The notes: generated by a model from the sequence alone, not told the origin. Counted from the stretch's first letter, positions 1-9,166 are shown. The stretch: 64,000 bases of DNA from JAJRRS01 sp965230275 (GCA_965230275.1 CBDDKO010000002.1:2046001-2110000), one strand, 5' to 3'. Numbers and translations: made by a program.

Positions 1-125
1 CGCGGCCGTCGGGGAGGTTCATGACGTAGCCGGCGACGGCGTAGCTGCGTGCGACGTTGACCGTGGTGTAGCGGAAGCCGACGCCCTGGACGCGGCCGGC
101 GAAGTGTGCGGTGAGGCGGTTCATT
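1..125 (-). CDS. Acylphosphatase (N-terminal part, cut by window edge)
   Basis: Reading the minus strand from the ATG at 125 gives a product beginning MNRLTAHFAGRVQGVGFRYT. The G-R-V-Q-G-V-G-F-R stretch is the acylphosphatase signature: its loop and arginine bind the phosphate of acyl phosphates, which the enzyme hydrolyses in the cytoplasm. About 41 of the usual 90 or so residues are visible; the rest lies left of the window. The gene follows the S41 peptidase gene on the same strand across a gap filled by a heptamer repeat, and no ribosome binding site is visible in that gap. Confidence 0.85.
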
Positions 126-126
126 T

Positions 127-189
127 CGGGTGTCGGGTGTCGGGTGTCGGGTGTCGGGTGTCGGGTGTCGGGTGTCGGGTGTCGGGTGG
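127..189. repeat. Heptamer tandem repeat (TCGGGTG)n
   Basis: About nine head-to-tail copies of the 7-mer TCGGGTG fill nearly the whole gap between the stop of the S41 peptidase gene (193) and the start codon of the acylphosphatase gene (125). The exact copy number may be off by one by eye. Confidence 0.9.
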
Positions 190-192
190 ATT

Positions 193-1545
193 TTAGTTGC
201 GCAGGTGTTCGAGGGCGGCGTCGAGGACGGGGTCTGATGTTTTGAAGTCGGTGGGCTTTGTGTCGATCAGGATATCGGGTTCGATGCCTTCGCCTTCGAA
301 CTCGGTGCCGTCGGGGCGCATGGCTTTCCAGGAAGGGAGGTAGACGGTGACGCCGTTGCCCAGGTTGTAAGGTTTGGGGTTGCCGGAGGAGCCCTGGGTG
401 GTTTGGCCGAAGACGGTGGCGTTGGGGGCTTGTTTCATCATGAGGATGAAGGCTTCGCAACTGCTCATGACGACGGGGCCGGAGAGCACGGCGACTTTGC
501 CTTTGTAGCTTGGCCGGCCGGTGTTGGGCGGGAGGGTGCGTGTGCTGACGGGCGTGAAGCCGGACTCGCTATCTGGGTCGCTGTAGACGTGCTTGGCGTA
601 GACGACGGGTTCGGTGATGAAGCAGGCGGCCAGTGCACCGGCGACCGTTTCGCTGCCGCCGCCGTTGAACCGGACGTCGATGATGATGCCGGGCGCGTCG
701 GGGTTTTCGCCGATGAATTGGAAGAACTTTTCATAGAGGAAGGGATTGCGTGAAGACCATGAATCGATGCGTGCGTAGCCGATGCCGTCCTCGAATAAGC
801 CAACGTAGAGGACGTCGTTGATCTTGATGTAGTTCGGGACGAGCGTGGGAAGCAGCTGTGCGTTGGCGTTGGGGGTCATGGGCCTGCTGAAGGAGCGGAT
901 GCGATCGCCTTCGGCGTCGAGCCAGAGGTGTTTATCCTGAGCCTTCGAGAGCATCACCCCGGCGATCTGTGCGAAGCGCTTCGGTGACTCGGCATCGATC
1001 AGGGTCTGCTCGTGGTCGGTGAACAGTTGATCCCAATCTAGTCCCAGCCGGTCGCGGTAGGCGTAGCGATGATCGATGAAGGCCTTCAGTGCGTCTATTG
1101 CGTCCGTGTTGAGTTCGGCCTGCGTGAGGTCTTCCTGCACGGCTTCACCGTCGGCGGTCCGGAACTTGACGCGGTACCAGGCGACCGGCTCGCCGGCAAT
1201 GCTGCGGGTGTTTTTGAAAGACGGGCTGTTGATGCCGAAGTAGTAGTCGTGGTTGGGCTTGAGCTTGACGGGGAGGATCAGTGTGCGTTTGTCCTGCCAG
1301 CGCGGGTTGCCGGTGAGTTCGGGGAAGCTGTCGCCGCCGCCGGTGATGGAGTGGCCGGAGCGGTTCATGTCCTGGTCGAACTCGATGACGATCTTGCGGA
1401 GAGCGGGGTCGACTTCGTTGTCGCCGGCCTCGGGCGTGGTCTTGACGACGGTCGGTGCGGCTGCGAAGGCTTGGACGGTGAGCAGGCAGGTAATAACGAA
1501 CGCGATCAGTGTCTTGATCGGGGCGAGCCGGAGGGCGGGTTTCAT
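193..1545 (-). CDS. Secreted S41 family peptidase with N-terminal Ig-like domain
   Basis: The start at 1545 is preferred over an upstream in-frame ATG at 1608: it has GGGAG about 8 bases upstream and opens a clear signal peptide (hydrophobic core near residues 10-27, AFAAAP cleavage region). The mature protein starts with a Big_5-like Ig fold (residues about 30-130, V-V-K-T-T-P near the start, D-Q-D-M-N-R). An S41 tail-specific protease domain follows, with GYARIDSW, IIDVRFNGGGS and a nucleophile region M-S-S-C-E-A near residues 360-364 (Ser361 or Ser362). The length of about 450 residues fits the family. It is likely a periplasmic serine protease of the C-terminal processing/tricorn class with unknown substrate. 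Confidence 0.85.
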   Translation of the reverse strand: MKPALRLAPIKTLIAFVITCLLTVQAFAAAPTVVKTTPEAGDNEVDPALRKIVIEFDQDMNRSGHSITGGGDSFPELTGNPRWQDKRTLILPVKLKPNHDYYFGINSPSFKNTRSIAGEPVAWYRVKFRTADGEAVQEDLTQAELNTDAIDALKAFIDHRYAYRDRLGLDWDQLFTDHEQTLIDAESPKRFAQIAGVMLSKAQDKHLWLDAEGDRIRSFSRPMTPNANAQLLPTLVPNYIKINDVLYVGLFEDGIGYARIDSWSSRNPFLYEKFFQFIGENPDAPGIIIDVRFNGGGSETVAGALAACFITEPVVYAKHVYSDPDSESGFTPVSTRTLPPNTGRPSYKGKVAVLSGPVVMSSCEAFILMMKQAPNATVFGQTTQGSSGNPKPYNLGNGVTVYLPSWKAMRPDGTEFEGEGIEPDILIDTKPTDFKTSDPVLDAALEHLRN

Positions 1546-1649
1546 TGTCGTACTCCCGGGGAGGGTTGATGGTGAATTACGTCTATTGATAAGACGGCCC
1601 TGCGGCATCGATCTTTCACCTCGTATGGCGCGATACTAACAGAAACCTG

Positions 1650-2405
1650 TTAACCCTCGGCTTGCAGGGCTTCCATTTCTTCGTCTGGGATGTCGAAGTT
1701 GGCGTGGACTTTTTGGACGTCGTCGTGGTCTTCGAGGGCTTCGATGAGGTTGAAGATCTTTTTGGCGTCTTTGCCGGTGCATTCGATGGTGTTGGCGGGG
1801 ATCATGGTGACGCTGCCGGACTCGATGGTGAAGCCGGCGGCTTCGAGGGCTTCGCGCACGGCGACGTAGTCGGTGGGCTCGCAGGTGACTTCCCAGCTTT
1901 CCTCGGCATCGGCGAAGTCTTCCGCGCCGGCTTCGAGGGCGGCGTTCATGACGGCCTCTTCCTCGGCGCCTTCCTTGGCGACGAAGAACTGGCCCTTGCT
2001 TTGGAAGTTGTAGGCGACGCAGCCGGACGCGCCGAGGTTCCCGCCGAACTTCTCGAAGATCTTGCGCACCTCGGGGACGGTGCGGTTCTTGTTGTCGGTC
2101 AGGCAGTCGAGCATGACGGCGACGCCCCCTGCTCCGTAGCCCTCGTAGACCACGGTTTCGTAGTTGGTGCTGTCGTCCTTGCCCGAGCCCTTGGCGATCG
2201 CTTTCTCGATCGTGTCCTTGGGCATGTTCTGGCTCTTGGCCTCGTCGATGGCGTAGCGCAGCGTGAGGTTGGTATCGGGATCGCCCCCGCCCTGCTTGGC
2301 GGCGACGATGATCGCCCGCGAGCACTTGCTCCAGATCTTGCTCCGCTTGGCGTCCTGACGGCCCTTGCGGTGCTTGATATTCGCCCATTTACTATGACCA
2401 GCCAT
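1650..2405 (-). CDS. YebC/PmpR/TACO1 family protein
   Basis: The 251-residue protein starts MAGHSKWANIKHRKGRQDAK, the near-invariant YebC start. It continues with the family landmarks N-M-P-K-D-T-I-E-K-A-I, YEGYGAGGVA and N-R-T-V-P-E-V-R. The family has been described both as DNA-binding regulators and, more recently, as ribosome-associated factors that help translation of difficult (for example proline-rich) stretches. Length and order are normal for a full-length member. It is the first of three minus-strand genes and is divergent from the permease gene at 2605. A short perfect hairpin (TAACAG-AAAC-CTGTTA) overlaps its stop codon. Confidence 0.95.
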   Translation of the reverse strand: MAGHSKWANIKHRKGRQDAKRSKIWSKCSRAIIVAAKQGGGDPDTNLTLRYAIDEAKSQNMPKDTIEKAIAKGSGKDDSTNYETVVYEGYGAGGVAVMLDCLTDNKNRTVPEVRKIFEKFGGNLGASGCVAYNFQSKGQFFVAKEGAEEEAVMNAALEAGAEDFADAEESWEVTCEPTDYVAVREALEAAGFTIESGSVTMIPANTIECTGKDAKKIFNLIEALEDHDDVQKVHANFDIPDEEMEALQAEG

Positions 2406-2604
2406 ACGTCATGTTCTCCAGAGGATAGATAGCCCGGGAGGTCCGGCCCGGCATTTTACGGCACATCAGCCCCCGTTTAAAGCCGGTCCGCGCCGGGGGG
2501 TATGGGCCGTCGCCGGGGGGCCCATCGGCGGGACAACGCCGATCGTCTGCGTTACTATCTGTACCTGTCACAATCACTTCCATGGATCGACAAGGAGCAC
2601 TTGG

Positions 2605-3921
2605 ATGAACAGCGACACCCCCGTTCCCACGCCCGTCAAATCCGCGGGGACCAGGCTGAGTGTGATGATGTTTTTGCAGTACGCGGTGTGGGGCGTGTGG
2701 CTGCCGTACCTGGCGAACTACTTAGGGGCATCGATCGAGGAAGGCGGCCTGGGGTTTACCGGTGGGCAGATCGGGTGGATCCTGGGGCTCGCCGGTTCGA
2801 TCGGTGCGGTGACGGCACCGTTCATCGCGGGGCAGGTGGCCGACCGTTACATGAATGCCGAGCGGGCGTTGGCGCTGCTGCTGTTTCTGGGCGGCATCGT
2901 GCAGTACATCCTGTCGATGCAGGAGACGTACATGGCCTGGCTGTTGCTGTCGATCCTGTACTCGGTGCTGTACATGCCGACGCTGGCGCTGACCAACAGC
3001 GTGGCGTTTGCAAACCTGGACGATCCTGAGAAGAAGTTCCCGCCGGTGCGTTCGCTGGGGACGATCGGTTGGATCGTGGCGTCGGTGGCGTTCCCGGTGT
3101 TGTGGATGAAGACGGACGTGCAACTGGTGGGTTACTGGCCGTTCGTGGACGGCACGCCCAAGGCGAATGAAACCGAACTGATCGCCGACGCGCTGAAGGT
3201 GGCGGGCGTGGTGTCGGTGCTTTATGCGATTTACTGTGTAGCGCTGCTGCCCAAGACCCCGCCGAAGAAGGACGTGAAGCAGCCGTTGGCGTTTGCCGAG
3301 GCGTTTGGGCTGTTCGCCCGGCCGGACCTGCTGGTGCTGACCGTATCGGCGCTATTGATTTCGATGATCCATCAGTGCTACTTCATGCGGACCGGGCCGT
3401 ACCTTGAAAACGCGATCGGTTTCGCGGCGTCGGACGTCGGGCCGGTGATGGCGATCGGGCAGGTCAGCGAGATCGTGGTGCTGGCGGTGCTGGGGCTGTT
3501 TCTGAAGAAACTGGGTTACAAGTGGGTGTTGGTGCTGGGGGCGCTGTCTTACGTGCTGCGTTACGGCATCTTCGCCGGGGTACTGTCGTCGCCCGAGCCC
3601 AGCCAGGGCGTGGTGCAGGCGGCGATGGCGCTACACGGGCTGAACTACGGGTTCTTCTTCGCCGGCTCGTTCCTCTATGTGGAGAAGGTCGCGCCGGAGA
3701 ACATCCGCCACTCGGCACAGACCGTGTTCGGCATCATCATCCTGGGCGTGGGCCCCGTGCTGGCGGGCTTTTACAACCAGACCTTCGACCGATTCAAGGA
3801 CGAGCTGGGTGCCCAGCGGTACAACGAGTTCTGGTGGACGCAGTCGGGTATCGCCCTGCTGACGCTTCTGGTTTTGTTAACCGTGTTTAGCAGCAAGCGG
3901 GCCGAAACAGAATCGGCTTAA
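2605..3921 (+). CDS. MFS permease, nucleoside:H+ symporter (NupG-like) family
   Basis: A 438-residue, very hydrophobic protein with about twelve predicted membrane spans and a loop between spans 6 and 7 (around residues 205-230, P-K-T-P-P-K-K-D). The N-terminal segment MMFLQYAVWGVWLPYLANYL and the later HGLNYGFFFAGSFLYVEKVA match the nucleoside permease type of the major facilitator superfamily. AAGGAG sits 9 bases before the ATG. Planctomycetes often carry this permease beside DUF1080 and Gfo/Idh/MocA genes, as here. The substrate could be a nucleoside or a sugar derivative; the sequence does not decide. Confidence 0.85.
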   Translation: MNSDTPVPTPVKSAGTRLSVMMFLQYAVWGVWLPYLANYLGASIEEGGLGFTGGQIGWILGLAGSIGAVTAPFIAGQVADRYMNAERALALLLFLGGIVQYILSMQETYMAWLLLSILYSVLYMPTLALTNSVAFANLDDPEKKFPPVRSLGTIGWIVASVAFPVLWMKTDVQLVGYWPFVDGTPKANETELIADALKVAGVVSVLYAIYCVALLPKTPPKKDVKQPLAFAEAFGLFARPDLLVLTVSALLISMIHQCYFMRTGPYLENAIGFAASDVGPVMAIGQVSEIVVLAVLGLFLKKLGYKWVLVLGALSYVLRYGIFAGVLSSPEPSQGVVQAAMALHGLNYGFFFAGSFLYVEKVAPENIRHSAQTVFGIIILGVGPVLAGFYNQTFDRFKDELGAQRYNEFWWTQSGIALLTLLVLLTVFSSKRAETESA

Positions 3922-4016
3922 GTGTCTTCATCGTTTCAACGAATAACCCGGATTCCCCCTTGTACTGGGGGCGGGGCGTCCTATCATGGGACGACGATTG
4001 ACGAGAGAGGTGTACT

Positions 4017-4820
4017 GTGAATCGTTACATGAAACCATACGTCACGCTGGCGTGGCTGTTGTCGGCGGCGCTGGTTGCCGGCCCGGCGATTGCGCACTGT
4101 GGCAGTTGCCCGGACGATTGCCCGCTGAATGATAAAACCAAGCACAACACGCTGACCGATCAGGAGGCCGAGCAGGGCTGGGTGTTGCTGTTCGATGGTG
4201 AATCGCTGGAGCACTGGCGCGGCTACCGCATGGAAGACGTGCCCTCCGGCTGGGTCGTTGAGGACGGCTGCATCGTCCGGAAGGACCAGGACAGCTGGAA
4301 AGACCTGATCACACGTGAGCAGTACGACGACTTCGAGCTCAGCCTCGAATGGAAGATCAGCGAAGGGGGCAACTCCGGCATCTTCTTTAACGTCGTCGAA
4401 GACCACAACCACGCGTGGGACTCCGGCCCCGAGATGCAGGTCCTCGACAACGCCAAGCACAACGACGGCAAGAACACCAAGACCAGCGCCGGCTCGAATT
4501 ACGCGCTGCATGCCCCGAGCAAGGACGTCACCAAACCGGCCGGGGAGTTCAACCACGCCGTCATCCGCGTCGTCGGCAACCATGTCGAGCATCATCTCAA
4601 CGGCGAGAAGATCGTTGAGTATGAGCTTAATTCCGACGAATGGAAGGCGCTGGTCGAGGCCTCGAAGTTCAAAGACATGCCCCACTACGCCAAGTCACCT
4701 GTCGGACACATCGTCCTGCAAGACCACGGCGATCTCGTCTGGTACCGCAACGTCAAGATCCGTCCGCTGAACAGCCAAACCGAAACAGAAGAAAGCAACG
4801 GGAGTTCTGCAAGTGAGTAA
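4017..4820 (+). CDS. DUF1080 (3-keto-disaccharide hydrolase-type) secreted protein
   Basis: The GTG at 4017 has GAGAGAGG 6 bases upstream, so it is taken as the start. A signal peptide (LAWLLSAALVAGPAIAHC) precedes a DUF1080 concanavalin-like domain: W-V-L-L-F-D-G-E-S-L-E-H-W-R-G near residue 55, NSGIFFNVVED, EMQVLDN, and the closing VWYRNVKIRPL. DUF1080 proteins bind or hydrolyse glycosides, and some act as 3-keto-disaccharide hydrolases together with Gfo/Idh/MocA dehydrogenases. This gene overlaps the next, a Gfo/Idh/MocA gene, by 8 bp, which supports such a pathway. A cysteine pair (HCGSCPDDC) follows the leader. Confidence 0.9.
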   Translation: MNRYMKPYVTLAWLLSAALVAGPAIAHCGSCPDDCPLNDKTKHNTLTDQEAEQGWVLLFDGESLEHWRGYRMEDVPSGWVVEDGCIVRKDQDSWKDLITREQYDDFELSLEWKISEGGNSGIFFNVVEDHNHAWDSGPEMQVLDNAKHNDGKNTKTSAGSNYALHAPSKDVTKPAGEFNHAVIRVVGNHVEHHLNGEKIVEYELNSDEWKALVEASKFKDMPHYAKSPVGHIVLQDHGDLVWYRNVKIRPLNSQTETEESNGSSASE

Positions 4821-6153
4821 GCCTACCCCCCCCACCGGCCCGTCCCGACGTGAGTTTTTGACCAACGCCGCGGCGGTTGCCGGGTCGGCTGTGGTCCTCG
4901 GGGCCGCCGCGTCACAGACTAAAGCCGAGATCGGGATGCCCCGGTCCGCCCGCATGCCCAAGTCCGGCAAACGCGCCTCGCTCAAGGACGGCGAACCGAT
5001 CAAGGTCGGCGTCATCGGCGTCGGGGGGATGGGCACCGGCCACGTCCATGCCATGCTCAACCTGAATAAGCAAGAGCGCGCGCAGGTTCAGGTCGTCGCG
5101 CTGTGCGATGTCTGCAAGCCGCGCTGGGAGAATGCGCTGAACGCCTGCCGGGAGCGCCAGCCGGATGTGAAGGTCGAGACCTACGTCCATCACGAAGACC
5201 TGCTCAAGCGTGACGACATCCACGGGGTGATCATCGCCTCGACCGAGCACTGGCACGCCGACCACGCCATCGACGCGATCGAGGCGGGCAAGGACGTGTA
5301 TTGTGAAAAGCCCATGACGCTGCGGCTGCCCGAGGCGCTACACATGCGGCAGGTCGTCAAGGCCAACCCCGACATCATCGTCCAGGTCGGCACGCAGCAG
5401 ATGATGCGTCCGAAGTTCATCGCGGCGCGGAAGCTGCTTGAGGAAGGCGCGATCGGCAAGCCGACGTTCAGCCAGACCAGCTACTGCCGAAACAACCGGG
5501 AGGGCGAGTGGCTCTACTACAAGATTGATCCGAACTGGGCGCCGGGCGTGAACCTGGATTGGAAGCGCTGGTGCGGTCCGCTGGGTGTGCGTAAGTGGGA
5601 CCCGAACGTCTACGCGCGCTGGCGGCGATACAAGGACTACTCCACCGGGATCATCGGCGACCTGCTGGTGCATGTCATGACCCCCATGATGTACGCGCTG
5701 CAGGCCGGCTGGCCCACACGTGTCGTGGCTTCGGGCGGACACTACGTTGACAAGGCCATGGAAAACCACGACCAGGTCAACATCAATGTCGAGTTCGAGT
5801 CCGAGCACACGATGGTTGTCGCCGGCGCGACCTCCAACGACGTGGGCCTGGAGCCGATGATCCGCGGGCACGAAGCCAACCTCTACCTGGCCAACCGCAA
5901 CTGCGTGCTGAGGCCGGAGCGCCCCTACGTCGATGACATCGACCCTGAGGAGGTCCAATCCGAAGACATCGGCAACGACCAGGATGCGCTGCGCGTCGAT
6001 TGGCTGAACTCGATCCGGACGCGTGAGCCGAACCGAAGCCAGGTCGATCTCGCTGCGCAAGTGATGGTCATTGTGGACCTGGCGACCCGTTCGATGTGGG
6101 ACGGGCACGCCTACCGGTTCGATCCCGAGACGCTCACCGCCGAGAAGATCTGA
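4813..6153 (+). CDS. Gfo/Idh/MocA family oxidoreductase with Tat leader
   Basis: A 446-residue NAD(P)-dependent oxidoreductase. It starts with GTG overlapping the DUF1080 stop. The leader S-R-R-E-F-L-T-N-A-A-A-V-A-G is a twin-arginine export signal, so the enzyme probably acts in the periplasm with a cofactor loaded before export. The Rossmann motif IKVGVIGVGGMGTGHVHAM lies near residues 62-80, and the conserved CEKPMTL of the family follows (Glu-Lys-Pro, near residue 165). Such enzymes oxidise or reduce sugars or cyclitols, often at C3. It is the second gene of the 4017-9093 operon. Confidence 0.92.
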   Translation: MSKPTPPTGPSRREFLTNAAAVAGSAVVLGAAASQTKAEIGMPRSARMPKSGKRASLKDGEPIKVGVIGVGGMGTGHVHAMLNLNKQERAQVQVVALCDVCKPRWENALNACRERQPDVKVETYVHHEDLLKRDDIHGVIIASTEHWHADHAIDAIEAGKDVYCEKPMTLRLPEALHMRQVVKANPDIIVQVGTQQMMRPKFIAARKLLEEGAIGKPTFSQTSYCRNNREGEWLYYKIDPNWAPGVNLDWKRWCGPLGVRKWDPNVYARWRRYKDYSTGIIGDLLVHVMTPMMYALQAGWPTRVVASGGHYVDKAMENHDQVNINVEFESEHTMVVAGATSNDVGLEPMIRGHEANLYLANRNCVLRPERPYVDDIDPEEVQSEDIGNDQDALRVDWLNSIRTREPNRSQVDLAAQVMVIVDLATRSMWDGHAYRFDPETLTAEKI

Positions 6154-6160
6154 CCCGACG

Positions 6161-7099
6161 ATGCCGATCACACTCGCCAGCCAGGCCATGGGAACGCGCT
6201 TTGAGCTGGTGCTCGACGGCGACGACGATCGGCGTCTGCGCCCCGCGGGCGAGGCGGCGCTGGCCGAGATCGACGAATGCCATCGGCGGTTCAACCTGTT
6301 CGACCCGGGCAGCTGGCTTAGCACGATCAACCGGCGCGCGGCGCAGGAGGCGGTGCGGCTGGACGAGCTGACATATGACTTGTTTAGCATGTGCCTGGAT
6401 GTGCATCGGGCGACCGGGGGCGCGTTCGATGTCACGGTCGCGCCGCTGATGAAAGCCTGGGGGCTACACGCTGGCGGGTCTCAACCTGATGAGGACGCTA
6501 TCGAAGCTGCGCGTGAAGTGGTCGGCATGCAGCACGTGCGGCTCGACCATCAGCATAAAACCGTCCGCTTCACTCGCCCCGGCGTCACGCTCGACCTCGG
6601 CGGGATCGCCAAGGGTTATGCGATCGATCAGGCGGTCGAGGTTTTACGCGAGCACGGCATCACCTGCGCCTTGTTGCACGGCGGGACGAGTTCCGTCGCC
6701 GCCATCGGCGCACCGCCCGCCCCCGCCCCCGGAAGTTCCACAGAGCTCGGTTGGCGCGTGTCACTGAAAACAGACCAGGCCCCGGCAGACAGTCCGCCGT
6801 TGGTCGTCACTTTAAAGGATGAGGCGATGTCGGTCTCGGCCCCGCATGGGCGCACGGTCGAATCGAACAACAAGACGCTCGGCCATGTGCTGGACCCGCG
6901 CACCGGCCGATCTTTACCTTGCGGCACGTTCGCGGCGGCGGTCGGTCGATCAGCCTGCCTGACCGATGCCTGGGCGACGGCGTTACTTGTGTTGGGTGAC
7001 GCGCCGAGTACGATGCCCGGATCGGCCCGAGCGATCTTGCCCGAACACCAAGAACAACCATTCACGACTGAACAACCGCTGGAGGCGACACCGAGATGA
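6161..7099 (+). CDS. apbE: FAD:protein FMN transferase (ApbE family)
   Basis: The ATG at 6161, just after the upstream stop, starts a 312-residue ApbE protein; the longer in-frame reading would run back into the oxidoreductase gene. Family landmarks are ASQAMGTRFELVL at the start, GGAFDVTVAPLM, LDLGGIAKGYAID, LLHGGTSS and HVLDPRTGRSLP with a following T-D-A-W-A-T. ApbE attaches FMN covalently to threonine or serine of exported flavoproteins. No leader or lipobox is visible, unlike many ApbE proteins, so this copy may be cytoplasmic. It overlaps the next gene by ATGA. No obvious flavinylation target lies nearby. Confidence 0.9.
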   Translation: MPITLASQAMGTRFELVLDGDDDRRLRPAGEAALAEIDECHRRFNLFDPGSWLSTINRRAAQEAVRLDELTYDLFSMCLDVHRATGGAFDVTVAPLMKAWGLHAGGSQPDEDAIEAAREVVGMQHVRLDHQHKTVRFTRPGVTLDLGGIAKGYAIDQAVEVLREHGITCALLHGGTSSVAAIGAPPAPAPGSSTELGWRVSLKTDQAPADSPPLVVTLKDEAMSVSAPHGRTVESNNKTLGHVLDPRTGRSLPCGTFAAAVGRSACLTDAWATALLVLGDAPSTMPGSARAILPEHQEQPFTTEQPLEATPR

Positions 7100-8331
7100 C
7101 TGAGACCGACCGCCGAACTTTTCTTAAAACCACGGGCGCCCTTGCCGCGGTATCGCTGGTGCCTTCGTTTGTGTTGGCCATGGACGTTGAGCTGAAGGGT
7201 GAAGTCACCATCGGGATCATCGGCATGGGCAGGCAGGGCCGGGCCATCGCCGGGGAGCTGCAGAAGATCAAAGGCGTGACCGTCGCGGCGATCTGCGACA
7301 CCGATCCGGGCCGGCTGCGCTCGGGCGCGCGGCGTGTCGCGGGTGTCGCAACCTTCGACAGTCATCAGAAGCTGTTGGATGAAGCGTCAAGCGTGCAGGC
7401 CGTCATCGTCGCCACGCCCACACACACCCATAAGTCGATCGTGCAGGACGCGCTCTCGGCGGGCAAGCATGTTTACTGTGAAGCGCCGATCGCCTCGACG
7501 GTCGAGGACTGCCAGGCGATCGTGGAAGCGGCGCGCAACGCATCGACCGTCTGCGTGGCCGGCCTGCTGGGCAGGAGCAACCCGGTGTACAAACTGGCAC
7601 GCACGTTCTTCCGGTCCGACTCGGTGCGCGATCTGATTGCGATGCGCGCCCAGGCGAATGAGAAGACGACCTGGCGCAGCCCGTCGTCGGACCCGGCACG
7701 AGAGAAGGCGCTGAACTGGCGGCTTGATCCCGGGCTGTCGATCGGTCTGGCCGGGGAATGGGGCACGCACCAGTTCGATGTGTTCCACTTCTACCGGCGG
7801 GCTTACCCCACGTCCGTCACCGGGACGGGATCGGTCCGGCTGCACAAGGATGGCCGTGAGGTCTACGACACCGTCAGCGCGATGCTCGGCTTCGACGACG
7901 GCTCGGCGCTGCAGTACGCCGCCACGCTCGGCAACTCCCACGAGGGGACGTACGAAGTGTTCTACGGCTCCAACGCCGCGATCAAGCTCGCCTGGACGCA
8001 CGGCTGGATGTTCAAGGAATCCGACGCCCCCACCCAGGGCTGGGAGGTCTACGCCAACCGCCAGCGCTTCCATAACGAGGAAGGCATCACGCTGATCGCC
8101 GACGCCACGCAGCTCGCCAGCCAGGGCAAGCTCGAATCCGGCGTGGGCCTGCCGAACCCGCCGCTGTACTACGGCCTGGCGGACTTCCTGAAGACGATCA
8201 CCGAAGACGCAAGGACCGTCACCACGATCGAAGAGGGCGCCCGCGCCACGATCGTCGGCATCCTCACCGACCAGGCGATCCGCACCGGACAGACCATCAA
8301 GATCGACCCGGCGTTACTCGGAGCCAGCTAA
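7096..8331 (+). CDS. Second Gfo/Idh/MocA family oxidoreductase with Tat leader
   Basis: A 411-residue protein starting D-R-R-T-F-L-K-T-T-G-A-L-A-A, a twin-arginine leader. The nucleotide-binding motif TIGIIGMGRQGRAIA is near residues 36-50. The usual CEKP is changed to CEAPIAS (near residue 131), so the catalytic lysine of the EKP motif is replaced by alanine; substrate or mechanism may differ from the first copy. GEWGTHQFDVFHF near residue 220 supplies the histidine region common to the family. It overlaps apbE by 4 bp and is followed after 3 bp by the cytochrome-like gene. Confidence 0.88.
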   Translation: MTETDRRTFLKTTGALAAVSLVPSFVLAMDVELKGEVTIGIIGMGRQGRAIAGELQKIKGVTVAAICDTDPGRLRSGARRVAGVATFDSHQKLLDEASSVQAVIVATPTHTHKSIVQDALSAGKHVYCEAPIASTVEDCQAIVEAARNASTVCVAGLLGRSNPVYKLARTFFRSDSVRDLIAMRAQANEKTTWRSPSSDPAREKALNWRLDPGLSIGLAGEWGTHQFDVFHFYRRAYPTSVTGTGSVRLHKDGREVYDTVSAMLGFDDGSALQYAATLGNSHEGTYEVFYGSNAAIKLAWTHGWMFKESDAPTQGWEVYANRQRFHNEEGITLIADATQLASQGKLESGVGLPNPPLYYGLADFLKTITEDARTVTTIEEGARATIVGILTDQAIRTGQTIKIDPALLGAS

Positions 8332-8334
8332 ACC

Positions 8335-9093
8335 ATGTCGCAACCTTCACACCTTCGGACGCTGGGCCTGACCGCACGCCTTGGCCTATCCGTGCTTGTG
8401 CTCACACTGCTCGGAGGGCTGACCGTCTCGGGCATCTACATGGCGATGCACCACGAGAACCGAGACGAGCAACCGGGTCTGACGATGAACGACGTGCGCG
8501 GCCACTATGCCGGGGTGAACGTCCCCTCGCCTTTGCTTAACGCGCTGGAGAACAAACACCCCGAGGACCAGCCGGATACCTCGCGCCAGGTCCTGATCGA
8601 TTGGCTCAATGGCGACAGGATCAGCGAAGATTACGACAGCCTCGACCTGGGCGACCTCGCCCCGGCGGAGATCATCGCGACCGACTGCCTTAGTTGCCAC
8701 AGCCGGCAGAGCACCGGCGAAGACGCTTACCCCGACCTGCCGCTCGATTACTTTGATGACGTGCGGGCCGTGGCGTACAGCGTGGACATCCGGCCGGTCG
8801 GCCTGGAGGTGTTGGCGGCTTCGACCCATACGCACGCGATCAGCCTGTCGGTCATGGCGCTGGCATCCAGCGGGTTGCTGCTGCTGACCGGCTGGCCGCG
8901 CAAGCTGATCAATCCGCTGATCCTGTTGACCGCGCTCGGGCTGGCGGCGGACCTTGGCGGCTGGTGGTTGGCGCGCGTGAACCCGAGCGTCGTCCCGATG
9001 ATTGTGGTGGGCGGGGCCGCGTTTGCCGGTGGCGTGGCGCTGTCTCTGCTGCTGGTGATCGCCGACCTCTGGCGGCCCGTGAAGCGCTCGTGA
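8335..9093 (+). CDS. Membrane protein with a single CxxCH haem-binding motif
   Basis: A 252-residue protein not assigned to a named family. It has an N-terminal membrane span (residues about 15-36), a soluble part with CLSCH at residues 117-121 (a c-type haem attachment motif), then three further hydrophobic spans between about 163 and 245. Topology suggests the haem part is periplasmic. As last gene of the operon with two exported oxidoreductases and apbE, it may pass electrons between the periplasm and the membrane. This is inference from context. Confidence 0.7.
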   Translation: MSQPSHLRTLGLTARLGLSVLVLTLLGGLTVSGIYMAMHHENRDEQPGLTMNDVRGHYAGVNVPSPLLNALENKHPEDQPDTSRQVLIDWLNGDRISEDYDSLDLGDLAPAEIIATDCLSCHSRQSTGEDAYPDLPLDYFDDVRAVAYSVDIRPVGLEVLAASTHTHAISLSVMALASSGLLLLTGWPRKLINPLILLTALGLAADLGGWWLARVNPSVVPMIVVGGAAFAGGVALSLLLVIADLWRPVKRS

Positions 9094-9120
9094 AAAAGCC
9101 CACGAGTTTCAAGTGTGGGC
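9094..9120 (-). terminator. Hairpin with T-tract for leftward transcripts
   Basis: GCCCAC (9098-9103) pairs with GTGGGC (9115-9120). Read on the minus strand the hairpin is followed by TTTTT, the form of an intrinsic terminator. It sits between the end of the plus-strand operon and the convergent transposase gene. Confidence 0.5.
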
Positions 9121-9166
9121 CCTTCATCGTTCTTGATTAGAACATCAAGCGGAGTTTACGGCCGTC

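Noticed and set aside
127..189. Possible CRISPR array
   Set aside because: Units are 7 bp, contiguous and without spacers; a plain tandem repeat.
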